Source of the DNA: Salinisphaeraceae bacterium UBA4764
Lineage (GTDB): Bacteria; Pseudomonadota; Gammaproteobacteria; Nevskiales; Salinisphaeraceae
Direction: 5' to 3'
Assembly: GCA_002403445.1 (NCBI GenBank)
Contig: DHHU01000014.1
Span: 1-6,098, forward strand
Length of the DNA stretch: 6,098 nt
Position 1 is the stretch's first letter. Each line of letters opens with the position of its first letter. A model generated the notes under the pieces. The model searched no databases. It saw nothing but the letters and a program-made list of their open reading frames with translations, and was not told where the DNA came from. Below are positions 1 to 6,010 of the stretch, piece by piece. The position numbers were made by a program, and so were the translations under genes.

Positions 1-117
1 CGCGATTGCACCGGGGTAGGCTAATAGCCCGTGAGCTGATACGAGTTGCACTTCGGGATCACGGCCTTTTGTGGTTCGATAAAATTTGTACCGAAGGGTG
101 CTTGGGTACTTATTCAT
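1..117 (-). CDS. Possible 5' part of a divergent gene, cut by the window edge (weak)
   Basis: On the minus strand an ATG at 115-117 opens a frame that stays open to the left edge (39 codons, beginning MNKYPSTLRYKF). I do not recognise the product. In favour: it is divergent from cynS, has no stop, and has a purine-rich GAGG just upstream. Against: the GAGG lies only 3 nt from the ATG, third-position GC is about one half (no clear coding bias), the frame stays open upstream of the ATG to about 237 so the start is arbitrary, and a plus-strand frame over the same bases is also open (3-137). If real, 118-269 would be a divergent promoter region. It could equally be chance. Confidence 0.22.
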   Translation of the reverse strand, partial: MNKYPSTLRYKFYRTTKGRDPEVQLVSAHGLLAYPGAIA

Positions 118-236
118 CGGCCTCGCCAATGACTTGATTGACAACCGGGCAGACTGTTGGCCCACGAGTCCGCATAATTCGCCGCTGCCTTCGGCATCCC
201 AAGGCACGTTTTTAGCCTTATTCAGGCTCTCGTATC

Positions 237-250
237 GTCAATTCATTGAC
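237..250. repeat. Perfect palindrome GTCAAT-TC-ATTGAC upstream of cynS
   Basis: Arms of 6 bp are separated by 2 bp. The site ends 6 nt before the Shine-Dalgarno sequence and 19 nt before the GTG start of cynS. Its right arm is part of ATTGACAAC, which occurs again at 137-145. In this position it could be an operator that blocks transcription. The arms are too short for a strong RNA hairpin. Function is inferred. Confidence 0.45.
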
Positions 251-255
251 AACTG

Positions 256-261
256 CAGGAG
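256..261 (+). promoter_or_regulatory. Ribosome binding site of cynS
   Basis: CAGGAG ends 8 nt before the GTG at 270-272, an ideal distance. The alternative ATG at 288 (codon 7) has no Shine-Dalgarno match at a suitable distance, so this site fixes the GTG start. Confidence 0.75.
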
Positions 262-269
262 ATTGATCC

Positions 270-719
270 GTGATAGATAAACAACAGATGAAACGCGCCA
301 TCCTCGAAGCCAAAAAAGCCAAGGGGATGCGCTGGAATGAAATCGCCGATTCCATTGGGATGGCCCCGGTCTGGACTGCCTCACTGGCATTGGGTGAGTC
401 GTCCGCTACCGAGGAAATCGCCGAAAAACTATGTGCCACACTCGATCTGGACGCCGATGTGGCCGAGGCCTTGCAGGAGCCGCCGCTCAAGGGGCAATGG
501 CTGGATCAAACGGTACCGACCGATCCGCTAATCTATCGCCTCTACGAAGCCATGGCGGTTTACGGGCCGGCAGTGAAAAGCTGTATCCACGAGGAATTTG
601 GTGATGGCATCATGTCAGCCATCGATTTCATGATCGATGTCGACCGAGTACCGGACCCCAAGGGGGACCGAGTTAAAATTACCATGAACGGTAAATTTCT
701 GCCTTATAGACGCTGGTAG
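270..719 (+). CDS. cynS: Cyanase (cyanate hydratase / cyanate lyase)
   Basis: Cytoplasmic enzyme that decomposes cyanate with bicarbonate to carbamate, hence ammonia and CO2; it detoxifies cyanate and releases usable nitrogen. The 149-residue protein is close to the 156 of E. coli CynS. Residues 1-75 form the N-terminal helical, DNA-binding-like domain (ILEAKKAKGMRWNEIADSIG). Residues 82-149 form the catalytic domain, with PTDPLIYRLYE, HEEFGDGIMSAIDF and the C-terminal GKFLP. By alignment to E. coli R96, E99 and S122, the catalytic residues are R90, E93 and S116, all present, so the enzyme should be active (as a decamer in characterised members). The GTG start is set by CAGGAG 8 nt upstream. 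The gene stands alone: no cynT carbonic anhydrase, cynX transporter or cynR regulator is visible, and the next gene is convergent. Family assignment is very secure. Confidence 0.96.
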   Translation: MIDKQQMKRAILEAKKAKGMRWNEIADSIGMAPVWTASLALGESSATEEIAEKLCATLDLDADVAEALQEPPLKGQWLDQTVPTDPLIYRLYEAMAVYGPAVKSCIHEEFGDGIMSAIDFMIDVDRVPDPKGDRVKITMNGKFLPYRRW

Positions 720-737
720 CCGGAAACGGCCAAGGCT

Positions 738-756
738 GTCCCCAATCGCTGGGGGC
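738..756. terminator. Weak hairpin between convergent cynS and htpX
   Basis: GTCCCCA (738-744) pairs with TGGGGGC (750-756), including one G-T pair, around the 5-nt loop ATCGC. It begins 18 nt after the cynS stop and lies between the 3' ends of cynS and htpX. No T-run follows on either strand (TATATAC on plus), so it is at best a weak or factor-assisted terminator. Confidence 0.35.
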
Positions 757-818
757 TATATACAAAGATCACTGCACCCGCAGGCGATGGCGAGACGAAC
801 CTTATCGAATTTGCGATC

Positions 819-1685
819 TTACACGCGGGTTCGTTGCGCCATGGCCTCCAACCGTTGGATCCGCTCTTCAGTAGGCGGATGGGTGGAGAACAGTTTGGTC
901 CAATTGAGACCGCTCAGCGGGTTCACGATAAACAGATGAGCCGTGGCGGGGTTGTCGGCAGCGCTTTGCATCGGCTCCGTTTGATTCCCTTGTTCGAGTT
1001 TCCGCAAGGCACTAGCCAAACCCATTGGATTGTTCGACAGCTCCGCGCCCCCGGCGTCCGCGCCGAATTCACGCGAGCGCGAGACTGCAAGCTGTATGAG
1101 TGTGGCTGCGATCGGGGCCAGAATCATCATCGCCAGGCTGCCGATCAACCCGCCGCCTTCGTCCTCGTCATCGCCGCGTAGCCCCCCAAACAGCAAGGCC
1201 AACTGAGCCATGTTGGCGATCATGGAAATAGCCCCCGCGAAAGTGGCGGCGATGGCACTAATGAGCGTGTCACGGTGCCGGACATGGCTGAGCTCGTGTG
1301 CAAGGACACCCTCGAGTTCCTCTCGATTCATCAACTTGATGAGACCCGAGGTGGCGGCCACGGCGGCATGCTCTGGATTACGCCCCGTAGCAAAAGCGTT
1401 CGGCGTGTCAGATTCCATGATATACACTGCCGGCATCGGTATGTTCGCCCGCTGAGCCAGCCGCCGCACAATGGCGAAGAGTTCCGGTGCTTCGTTCTCG
1501 GTGACAGCACGTGCGCCGTGCATTGACAGCACCATTCGGTCGGAAAACCAGTAACTGCCAAAATTGATGGCACCAGCAAGAACTAAGGCGATAACCATCC
1601 CCGCGTTGCCGCCAATCGCTCTACCGACGAAAAGCAACAATACGGTCAGGCCGGTTAACAGCAACGTGGTCCGCAGTGCGTTCAT
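819..1685 (-). CDS. htpX: HtpX-type M48 membrane zinc metalloprotease
   Basis: Inner-membrane endopeptidase of peptidase family M48B. In characterised bacteria HtpX degrades misfolded membrane proteins alongside FtsH. The 288-residue protein has two N-terminal hydrophobic helices (about 4-26 and 28-47), the family signature SDTPNAFATG (92-101), the zinc motif HELSH with H130, E131 (catalytic) and H134, two further hydrophobic segments (about 143-167 and 181-201), the third zinc ligand E206 in SREFGAD, and the C-terminal FSTHPPTEERI (266-276). Length matches the family. An acidic run (GDDEDE, 171-176) sits between segments three and four. The ATG is preceded by AGGGGG only 2 nt away, unusually close, but later in-frame starts would cut the first helix. 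It lies 201 bp after cyoD on the same strand, so it may have its own promoter or be read through from the cyo operon. Family is secure; substrate unknown. Confidence 0.93.
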   Translation of the reverse strand: MNALRTTLLLTGLTVLLLFVGRAIGGNAGMVIALVLAGAINFGSYWFSDRMVLSMHGARAVTENEAPELFAIVRRLAQRANIPMPAVYIMESDTPNAFATGRNPEHAAVAATSGLIKLMNREELEGVLAHELSHVRHRDTLISAIAATFAGAISMIANMAQLALLFGGLRGDDEDEGGGLIGSLAMMILAPIAATLIQLAVSRSREFGADAGGAELSNNPMGLASALRKLEQGNQTEPMQSAADNPATAHLFIVNPLSGLNWTKLFSTHPPTEERIQRLEAMAQRTRV

Positions 1686-1886
1686 ATCCCCCTAACTTCG
1701 AATCACGAGCCTTTTGACATCAAAACAAATGGCGGCACTCTTCGTGCGAATCAACCGTCTGTTGCAACACCTTACGGCGAGGGTCTGATGCATGTTGTGC
1801 TTCCCGGCATACCAGCCCGAGCCATTCAGTATCCGGCCATCCAACAAGCCCAATTGCGGGACTTGGCAGAGCTGCGCCGGCATCGG
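1686..1886. other. Spacer between cyoD and htpX, probable htpX upstream region
   Basis: This 201-bp gap follows the cyoD stop. I see no recognisable gene and no GC-rich hairpin followed by a T-run that would end the cyo transcript. On the minus strand CCGGATAC/GTATGCCGG can form a stem with one bulge and a 16-nt loop, which is too loose to call. The end near htpX is A/T-rich and holds three perfect inverted repeats (1712-1725, 1741-1750, 1760-1769). No convincing -35/-10 pair was found. Confidence 0.4.
1712..1725. repeat. Perfect palindrome TTTTGA-CA-TCAAAA upstream of htpX
   Basis: Arms of 6 bp are separated by 2 bp, 26 nt upstream of the htpX start codon. The position suits an operator. 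The core TTGA-N2-TCAA has narrower spacing than an FNR site (TTGAT-N4-ATCAA), so I do not assign it to a known regulator. Two smaller perfect inverted repeats, TTCG-TG-CGAA (1741-1750) and TGTTGCAACA (1760-1769), lie just further upstream. Confidence 0.42.
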
Positions 1887-2234
1887 CTAGCCACCAAGCA
1901 TCGTGCGCGGCCCCAAATAGTGGAACATCCATAATGTCAGTCCGATCGCCATCAGAACCAAAGGCGCTGTGAGCACGAATGCCGCAGTATGCCAAAGCAT
2001 GGTTTTGGAGAGATTGAGATTGAACAATAGATAGACCTGACCGGAGGCGGCAATCACAGCCAGAATCGAGATTGCAGCAATCGTCCCATGACTCGACAAG
2101 TCGAAACCCGCCGTCAGGATACAGCTGAATAACAAAGCCACGAGTCCGAGCAGGTAGGCGATCAGGTATTGTCTAGCGCTGGCCTGCTGGACTTCGGGAT
2201 GCGACAGCGGATCGCGATGATCGTGCTCGGCCAT
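1887..2234 (-). CDS. cyoD: Cytochrome bo3-type quinol oxidase subunit IV
   Basis: Small membrane subunit of the quinol oxidase; in E. coli CyoD assists assembly and CuB/haem binding in subunit I rather than catalysis. The 115-residue protein (E. coli: 109) has a polar, His-containing N-terminus (MAEHDHRDPLSHPE) and three membrane helices (about 22-43, 51-72 and 82-105). The family pattern of helix three ends in LWMFHYLGPRTM, comparable to IWIMWNLNYNMM in E. coli. The frame stays open for 50 codons upstream, but the ATG at 2232-2234 is chosen because GGAG lies 7 nt before it and it overlaps the cyoC stop by one base (TAATG), a typical coupled junction. Sequence identity in this family is always low, so the call leans on position, size and topology. 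No cyoE follows. Confidence 0.88.
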   Translation of the reverse strand: MAEHDHRDPLSHPEVQQASARQYLIAYLLGLVALLFSCILTAGFDLSSHGTIAAISILAVIAASGQVYLLFNLNLSKTMLWHTAAFVLTAPLVLMAIGLTLWMFHYLGPRTMLGG

Positions 2235-2881
2235 TAACTCACTCCAATCAAGTAAACGAAGGTGTAGACGGCGACCCATATCACGGCTTGGAAAAACCAG
2301 AAAATACGCAGGTTGATCAGACGGCCGACGACGGGTTCGGTGAAGCCCTCTCGGGCCACCTGCACCATCAAGGCCGCCATCCATACGAGTCCGACGATGA
2401 CGTGAGCTCCGTGGATCCAGACAATGGTCCAGACATCGGACAGAAAGGCACTGGCCTGAGGCAGCGCCCCTTCACGGGCCAACCCCGAGAACTCATACAT
2501 CTCTTCGAGTATAAACACGGTCCCCAATGCCAGAGCCAGGCCCATCCAGCGCAGCGTCTCAGTTCGCCAACCGTGTTTGACGGCATCGAAGGCCAGCCCG
2601 AGCATGAACACGCTCGACAGCAGAAACAGGCTGGGAAACAATCCTTGAACCGGATGGATGACCTGCTCTGCTGTGATGCTACTGGTGCCGTAGGCGGACA
2701 AATAGACGCCGTTGGCAGCAAACAATCCAGCAAAGATCATGACGTCACTCATCATGTACAACCAGAAGCCGATTGAACGCAGCCCGATAGTGTCGGGATG
2801 GTCGGATTCGGGTAGCCAGAGCTCGACGCTTTCGGCTTTTGTACTGGATTGTGATTGATCAGCCATAAACGATAATTCCAT
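2234..2881 (-). CDS. cyoC: Cytochrome bo3-type quinol oxidase subunit III
   Basis: Integral membrane subunit of the haem-copper oxidase III family, which stabilises subunit I and supports sustained proton uptake. The 215-residue protein has a polar N-terminus of about 35 residues and five membrane helices (about 38-59, 80-99, 110-131, 150-172 and 190-212), the five-helix form usual for quinol oxidases. Family motifs are GFWLYMMSDVMIF (38-50), EEMYEF (126-131), the paired histidines H157 and H160 in IHGAHVIVGLVWM, and FWFFQAVIWVAVYTFVYL near the end. Two starts are possible: ATG at 2879-2881, 9 nt after the cyoB stop, or ATG at 2864-2866 (codon 6, MADQSQ), which has GGA about 10 nt upstream. 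Neither has a strong Shine-Dalgarno; translation may be coupled to cyoB. The 3' end overlaps cyoD by one base. Confidence 0.95.
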   Translation of the reverse strand: MELSFMADQSQSSTKAESVELWLPESDHPDTIGLRSIGFWLYMMSDVMIFAGLFAANGVYLSAYGTSSITAEQVIHPVQGLFPSLFLLSSVFMLGLAFDAVKHGWRTETLRWMGLALALGTVFILEEMYEFSGLAREGALPQASAFLSDVWTIVWIHGAHVIVGLVWMAALMVQVAREGFTEPVVGRLINLRIFWFFQAVIWVAVYTFVYLIGVS

Positions 2882-2890
2882 GCCAGTCTG

Positions 2891-4987
2891 TTAAAACGAA
2901 GTGGCGATGCGACTGTCAGGGTCAGCCTCATCGGGCGCCTTCAGCGACTCCCGTGCCTCAGTATCCATTGACGCCAGGTAAGCCTGCTCGATCCGCTCGA
3001 CCTCAGAAGCGGGCACGATATAGTCCACATCCTTCTGGAACATCCGGATGATCAGGGTCACGATGATAGCCGCCACACCGAACCCGGCCAGCCACCATAT
3101 CCGCCAAACAGCGGCAAATCCGAAGGCCGTGGCCAACGCCCCAATTACCATGGGCAACATACTGTTTTTCGGCATGTGGATATCAGCATAGTGAGGCGGC
3201 ACGAGCGACGTGAAACCATGCTCACGACGCCAAGCCCATTCATCATATTCATGCACAATCGGCGTCGCCGCGAAGTTGTAGAACGGGGGCGGGGAGTGCG
3301 TCGCCCATTCAAGACTGCGACCGGTGCCCCACGGATCGGATGCCACCACGCGGTTTTTTTGACGATCACGTACGGAAACCGCGATTTGCAGTACAAAGGC
3401 GGCCACCGAACACGTATACAGCGCGATGCCGACGACTTCCAGAAGCAAAAGAGGCCACCACCCCGGATGGGCGATGTAGTCCAAGCGGCGCGTCATGCCC
3501 AGAAATCCCAGGGCATACATGGGCACGAAGACGAACACCGAACCGCCCCAGAATAGCCAGAAAAACAGGCGGCCAAGCCGGTCGTCCAAGTAGAAGCCAA
3601 AGACTTTGGGCCACCAGTAGGTCACCGCGCCGAACAAGGCAAAGACAATGAGCAAAAACATGTTGTGGAAATGGGCCACCACGAACACGCTGTTATGCGC
3701 AACGTAATTGATCGCCGGTATGGCCAGCATCATGCCTGTTAGGCCGCCACCGATAAGCAGCAAAACGGAGGTGACGGCCCAGAGCATGGGCGTCTCCAAC
3801 CGTATTTCGCCTTTGTACATGGTGAAAGCCCAGTTGAACACCTTCACGCCGGTCGGAATGCCGACCAGCATCGTGGCGAGACTGAAGAAGGAGTTGATTA
3901 CCGGCCCCTGCCCCATAATGAAAAAATGGTGGAGCCAGACTGCCCAGGACACGCCCGCAATACTCATCGTTGCGATGATCATCGCGGTGTGGTTGAACAA
4001 TGCCTTGCCGGAAAAGGTCGGGATTATCTCGGAGAGAAATCCAAACGCTGGCAGCACAACGAAATACACTTCCGGATGGCCCCACACCCAGAACAGATTG
4101 GTGTACATCATGAAGTTCCCGCCGCCGTCGGCGGTGAAGAAATGGGTCCCAATGTAGCGATCCAGAGTAAGCAGGAATAGCGCTACGGTCAGAACCGGGA
4201 ACGAGGTCAAGGCGATGATGTTGGTGCCGAGCGCCGTCCATGTAAACATGGGCATCCGCAGCAAAGTCATGCCCGGCGCCCGCATCTTGAGGATGGTGGC
4301 GATCAAATTGACCGCCCCGAGCGTCGTTCCGATCGAACTGATTTGGATAATCCATATCCAGTAGTCGACCCCCACGCCCGGACTATGGCTCAGCTGCGTT
4401 AGCGGCGTGAGGCCGACCCAGCCAGCATGCGAGAAGGAGCCGACAAACAGCGACACCATGGTGAGTGCGGCGGCTGAAGCGGTAAGCCACAGCCCGACTG
4501 CATTGAGGAATGGATAGGCCATATCCCGTGCGCCAATCTGGATCGGCACGATCAGATTCATGACGCCAACCAGCAGTGGCGTGGCTGCCACGATGATCAT
4601 CAGCGTGCCATGCACCGTGAAAATCTCGCTGAGATGGAACGGTGTCAGAAAACCGTGCTTGGCACCCAGGATGCCGGGAGACTGCGGACCAACGGCCATG
4701 GCTTGATGGGTGCGGATCATGGCGGCTTCGAAGAAACCTCGGAAGAGCATGACCAGCCCGATGAGGCAATACATGATGCCGATTTTCTTGTGGTCGACTG
4801 TGGTCAACCATTCGCGCCAGAGCCAACCCCAAAGGCGATAATAGGTCAGCCCCGCGAAGACCGCTCCGCCGCCAGCGACGACCAGCCCAAGCGCGAACAT
4901 GAGCCAAGGGTTGTTGTAATGCAAATCGAGCAGCATGGGCAGCCGCCCGAAGAACACGTTCCAAGGACCCGGAATATTCATGAACAT
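2891..4987 (-). CDS. cyoB: Cytochrome bo3-type quinol oxidase subunit I (catalytic)
   Basis: Catalytic, proton-pumping subunit: takes electrons from quinol through low-spin haem b to the haem/CuB centre and reduces O2 to water. It has 698 residues (E. coli: 663) and about 15 membrane helices. All ligands are present: H126 and H441 (low-spin haem), H439 (high-spin haem), and H304, H353 and H354 (CuB), with Y308 for the His-Tyr crosslink. D-channel residues N144, D155, N162 and E306, K-channel K382 and haem-propionate R500/R501 are kept. The C-terminal cytoplasmic block DPWGTGRSLEWAT...SPPPFYNF is typical of quinol oxidases. At the quinol site R83 and H118 match E. coli R71 and H98, but D75 and Q101 are both Glu (E87, E121), and the loop between R83 and H118 is 8 residues longer. 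ATG 4985-4987 is chosen for its GAGG 9 nt upstream; codon 3 is also ATG. High- versus low-spin haem type (o or a) cannot be read from sequence. Confidence 0.97.
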   Translation of the reverse strand: MFMNIPGPWNVFFGRLPMLLDLHYNNPWLMFALGLVVAGGGAVFAGLTYYRLWGWLWREWLTTVDHKKIGIMYCLIGLVMLFRGFFEAAMIRTHQAMAVGPQSPGILGAKHGFLTPFHLSEIFTVHGTLMIIVAATPLLVGVMNLIVPIQIGARDMAYPFLNAVGLWLTASAAALTMVSLFVGSFSHAGWVGLTPLTQLSHSPGVGVDYWIWIIQISSIGTTLGAVNLIATILKMRAPGMTLLRMPMFTWTALGTNIIALTSFPVLTVALFLLTLDRYIGTHFFTADGGGNFMMYTNLFWVWGHPEVYFVVLPAFGFLSEIIPTFSGKALFNHTAMIIATMSIAGVSWAVWLHHFFIMGQGPVINSFFSLATMLVGIPTGVKVFNWAFTMYKGEIRLETPMLWAVTSVLLLIGGGLTGMMLAIPAINYVAHNSVFVVAHFHNMFLLIVFALFGAVTYWWPKVFGFYLDDRLGRLFFWLFWGGSVFVFVPMYALGFLGMTRRLDYIAHPGWWPLLLLEVVGIALYTCSVAAFVLQIAVSVRDRQKNRVVASDPWGTGRSLEWATHSPPPFYNFAATPIVHEYDEWAWRREHGFTSLVPPHYADIHMPKNSMLPMVIGALATAFGFAAVWRIWWLAGFGVAAIIVTLIIRMFQKDVDYIVPASEVERIEQAYLASMDTEARESLKAPDEADPDSRIATSF

Positions 4988-4993
4988 TATGAG

Positions 4994-5000
4994 CCGCCTC
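4994..5000 (-). promoter_or_regulatory. Ribosome binding site of cyoB, touching the cyoA stop
   Basis: GAGGCGG on the minus strand begins inside the TAG stop of cyoA (5000-5002) and lies 6 nt from the ATG at 4985-4987 (9 nt counting from GAGG). It favours this ATG over the one at codon 3 and suggests ribosomes ending cyoA help start cyoB. Confidence 0.65.
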
Positions 5001-6010
5001 TAGTTTATGTTGGTTCCGTTGCTGGGCTGAGCAGATTTCGCGCCCGTACCGTGATGGCGCTCGAATTCAGACGACGTCATATTGTCGGTCAGCCGCATGG
5101 GCCAACGTCCGGTGATCTGTCCGGACTTGACCTCGGCGATGACATGGTTAAAAAGACCAGGCGCCACGCGGCCGTAGACCGTCCAGGTGTTACCCGTATT
5201 CACTCGGGGCTGGACGAATTGCTTGAATCGCGTCATGTCCATCCGACGTGACGATGTCTGCGACTTGCTGACCCACTTATCAAAAGCCTCCGGTTTGAGG
5301 ACCTTCATGTCATAGTTCATCCACGAAAACCCCGGGCCGCTGTACTCGGTAGAGTAACCGCGATACGTTCCGGTCCGATCGAGTAGGAAATTGTGTTTGG
5401 TGCGCATGCCCGGCATGGCGTAGATCTGATTGACGACTCTCAGGATGTAAAAGTCGTTGGTAGCCCCAACGGCGGTGAGTCTCAACTTCACTCTCCGGTG
5501 TGTGGGTACGACGAGACGGTTGGCGATCGCGATGTTTTGCTTGGGATAAATGAACAGCCACTGCCAGTCGGTGGATATGACGTCGATATTGAGAGGTGGC
5601 AGCGGATTCTTCTCATGGGAAACCTCGGCCTGAACCGCTTGTGGGTTATACGGGCCTACAGCTCGCATGCCCTTATAGCTGAAATAGGACATGGCTCCGA
5701 CCAGCACAAGGGGAAAACCCCAGACGACGGCTTCGATGACCCACGAATGAGTGAATGTCGGGTCGTATCGGCCCCGCCCCCCACGTCGGAATCTAAAGCA
5801 TACCCATAGGACCAGCACGGTGGCCGGCACAATGATCAGGCTGAGCAACAGCACATCGACGACCAGATAAAAAATCGACGATCGCGCCAAGGGCCCGTTG
5901 GGATGGAAAATCCAGAGCCAAGGTCCGTTCTTGCTGCAACCGCCCAGCAGGAGTGTCGAACAACACAGCAAACACACCTTAAGTGCCTGAAGACGAAATA
6001 GCTTATTCAT
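5000..6010 (-). CDS. cyoA: Cytochrome bo3-type quinol oxidase subunit II (lipoprotein)
   Basis: Subunit II of the quinol oxidase: two membrane helices and a periplasmic cupredoxin domain. The 336-residue protein (E. coli: 315) starts with a lipoprotein signal ending in LLGGC, so C25 is the probable lipidated residue. Helices lie at about 45-72 and 90-112. E93 in VIEAVVW matches E. coli E89, the K-channel entrance. The cupredoxin domain begins near NIDVISTDWQWLFIYP (141-156). Where cytochrome c oxidases bind CuA, this protein reads STEYSGPGFSWM (220-231): both Cys are Ser (S220, S224) and the His is Phe (F228), so CuA is absent, as expected for a quinol oxidase. A stop lies three codons before the ATG, so this is the only usable start, yet no strong Shine-Dalgarno precedes it. 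It is the first gene of cyoABCD. The linker at 113-140 is longer than in E. coli and the Met/His-rich tail is missing. Confidence 0.95.
   Translation of the reverse strand: MNKLFRLQALKVCLLCCSTLLLGGCSKNGPWLWIFHPNGPLARSSIFYLVVDVLLLSLIIVPATVLVLWVCFRFRRGGRGRYDPTFTHSWVIEAVVWGFPLVLVGAMSYFSYKGMRAVGPYNPQAVQAEVSHEKNPLPPLNIDVISTDWQWLFIYPKQNIAIANRLVVPTHRRVKLRLTAVGATNDFYILRVVNQIYAMPGMRTKHNFLLDRTGTYRGYSTEYSGPGFSWMNYDMKVLKPEAFDKWVSKSQTSSRRMDMTRFKQFVQPRVNTGNTWTVYGRVAPGLFNHVIAEVKSGQITGRWPMRLTDNMTSSEFERHHGTGAKSAQPSNGTNIN

Larger units (their letters stand above)
118..269 (+). promoter_or_regulatory. Upstream region of cynS with repeated and palindromic motifs
   Basis: This non-coding stretch in front of cynS holds two copies of ATTGACAAC (137-145 and 245-253). 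Each copy follows a complementary half: GCCAAT at 125-130 (5 of 6 matching, 6-nt gap) and GTCAAT at 237-242 (perfect, 2-nt gap). A hairpin AGCCT/AGGCT lies at 214-228 but is preceded, not followed, by a T-run, so it is not a terminator. CATAAT at 173-178 resembles a -10 box, but no good -35 sits at the right distance. The promoter is therefore not located; regulation by a repeat-binding factor is inference. Confidence 0.4.

Noticed and set aside
3..137. Plus-strand frame open from the left edge to a TGA at 135-137 (44 codons)
   Set aside because: It could be the tail of an upstream gene, but third-position GC is near one half and no motif is recognised; an opposing frame over the same bases is equally open.
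214..228. Hairpin AGCCT-TATTC-AGGCT upstream of cynS, considered as a terminator
   Set aside because: The T-run comes before the stem on the plus strand, so on neither strand does a U-tract follow it.
86..280. Plus-strand frame of 64 codons overlapping the start of cynS
   Set aside because: It crosses the cynS ribosome binding site, repeats and start codon, has no binding site of its own and no recognisable content.
1712..1725. TTTTGACATCAAAA considered as an FNR site
   Set aside because: FNR sites have TTGAT and ATCAA halves four bases apart; here the TTGA and TCAA halves are only two bases apart.
1692..1883. Minus-strand frame of 63 codons starting 3 nt after the cyoD stop
   Set aside because: Composition is not protein-like (no domain, no hydrophobic pattern), there is no ribosome binding site, and it runs through the palindromes next to htpX.
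1720..1995. Minus-strand frame of 91 codons overlapping the end of cyoD
   Set aside because: It overlaps cyoD by over 100 bases in another frame and no family is recognised. A shorter start inside the spacer lacks a ribosome binding site.
3354..3360. Seven-base homopolymer in cyoB (A-run on the coding strand), considered as a frameshift site
   Set aside because: The frame continues correctly on both sides (DRQKNRVV) with conserved motifs downstream, and no stimulatory hairpin or useful alternate frame is apparent.
3693..4355. Minus-strand frame of 220 codons inside cyoB in another frame
   Set aside because: It is a shadow of the conserved catalytic core of cyoB, rich in His, Arg and Asp with no domain. 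The cyoB frame itself is intact.
4610..5251. Long plus-strand frame of 213 codons opposite cyoB and cyoA
   Set aside because: It is antisense to two well-conserved genes, and its Gln/His/Pro/Arg-rich composition is what the complement of hydrophobic membrane codons gives.
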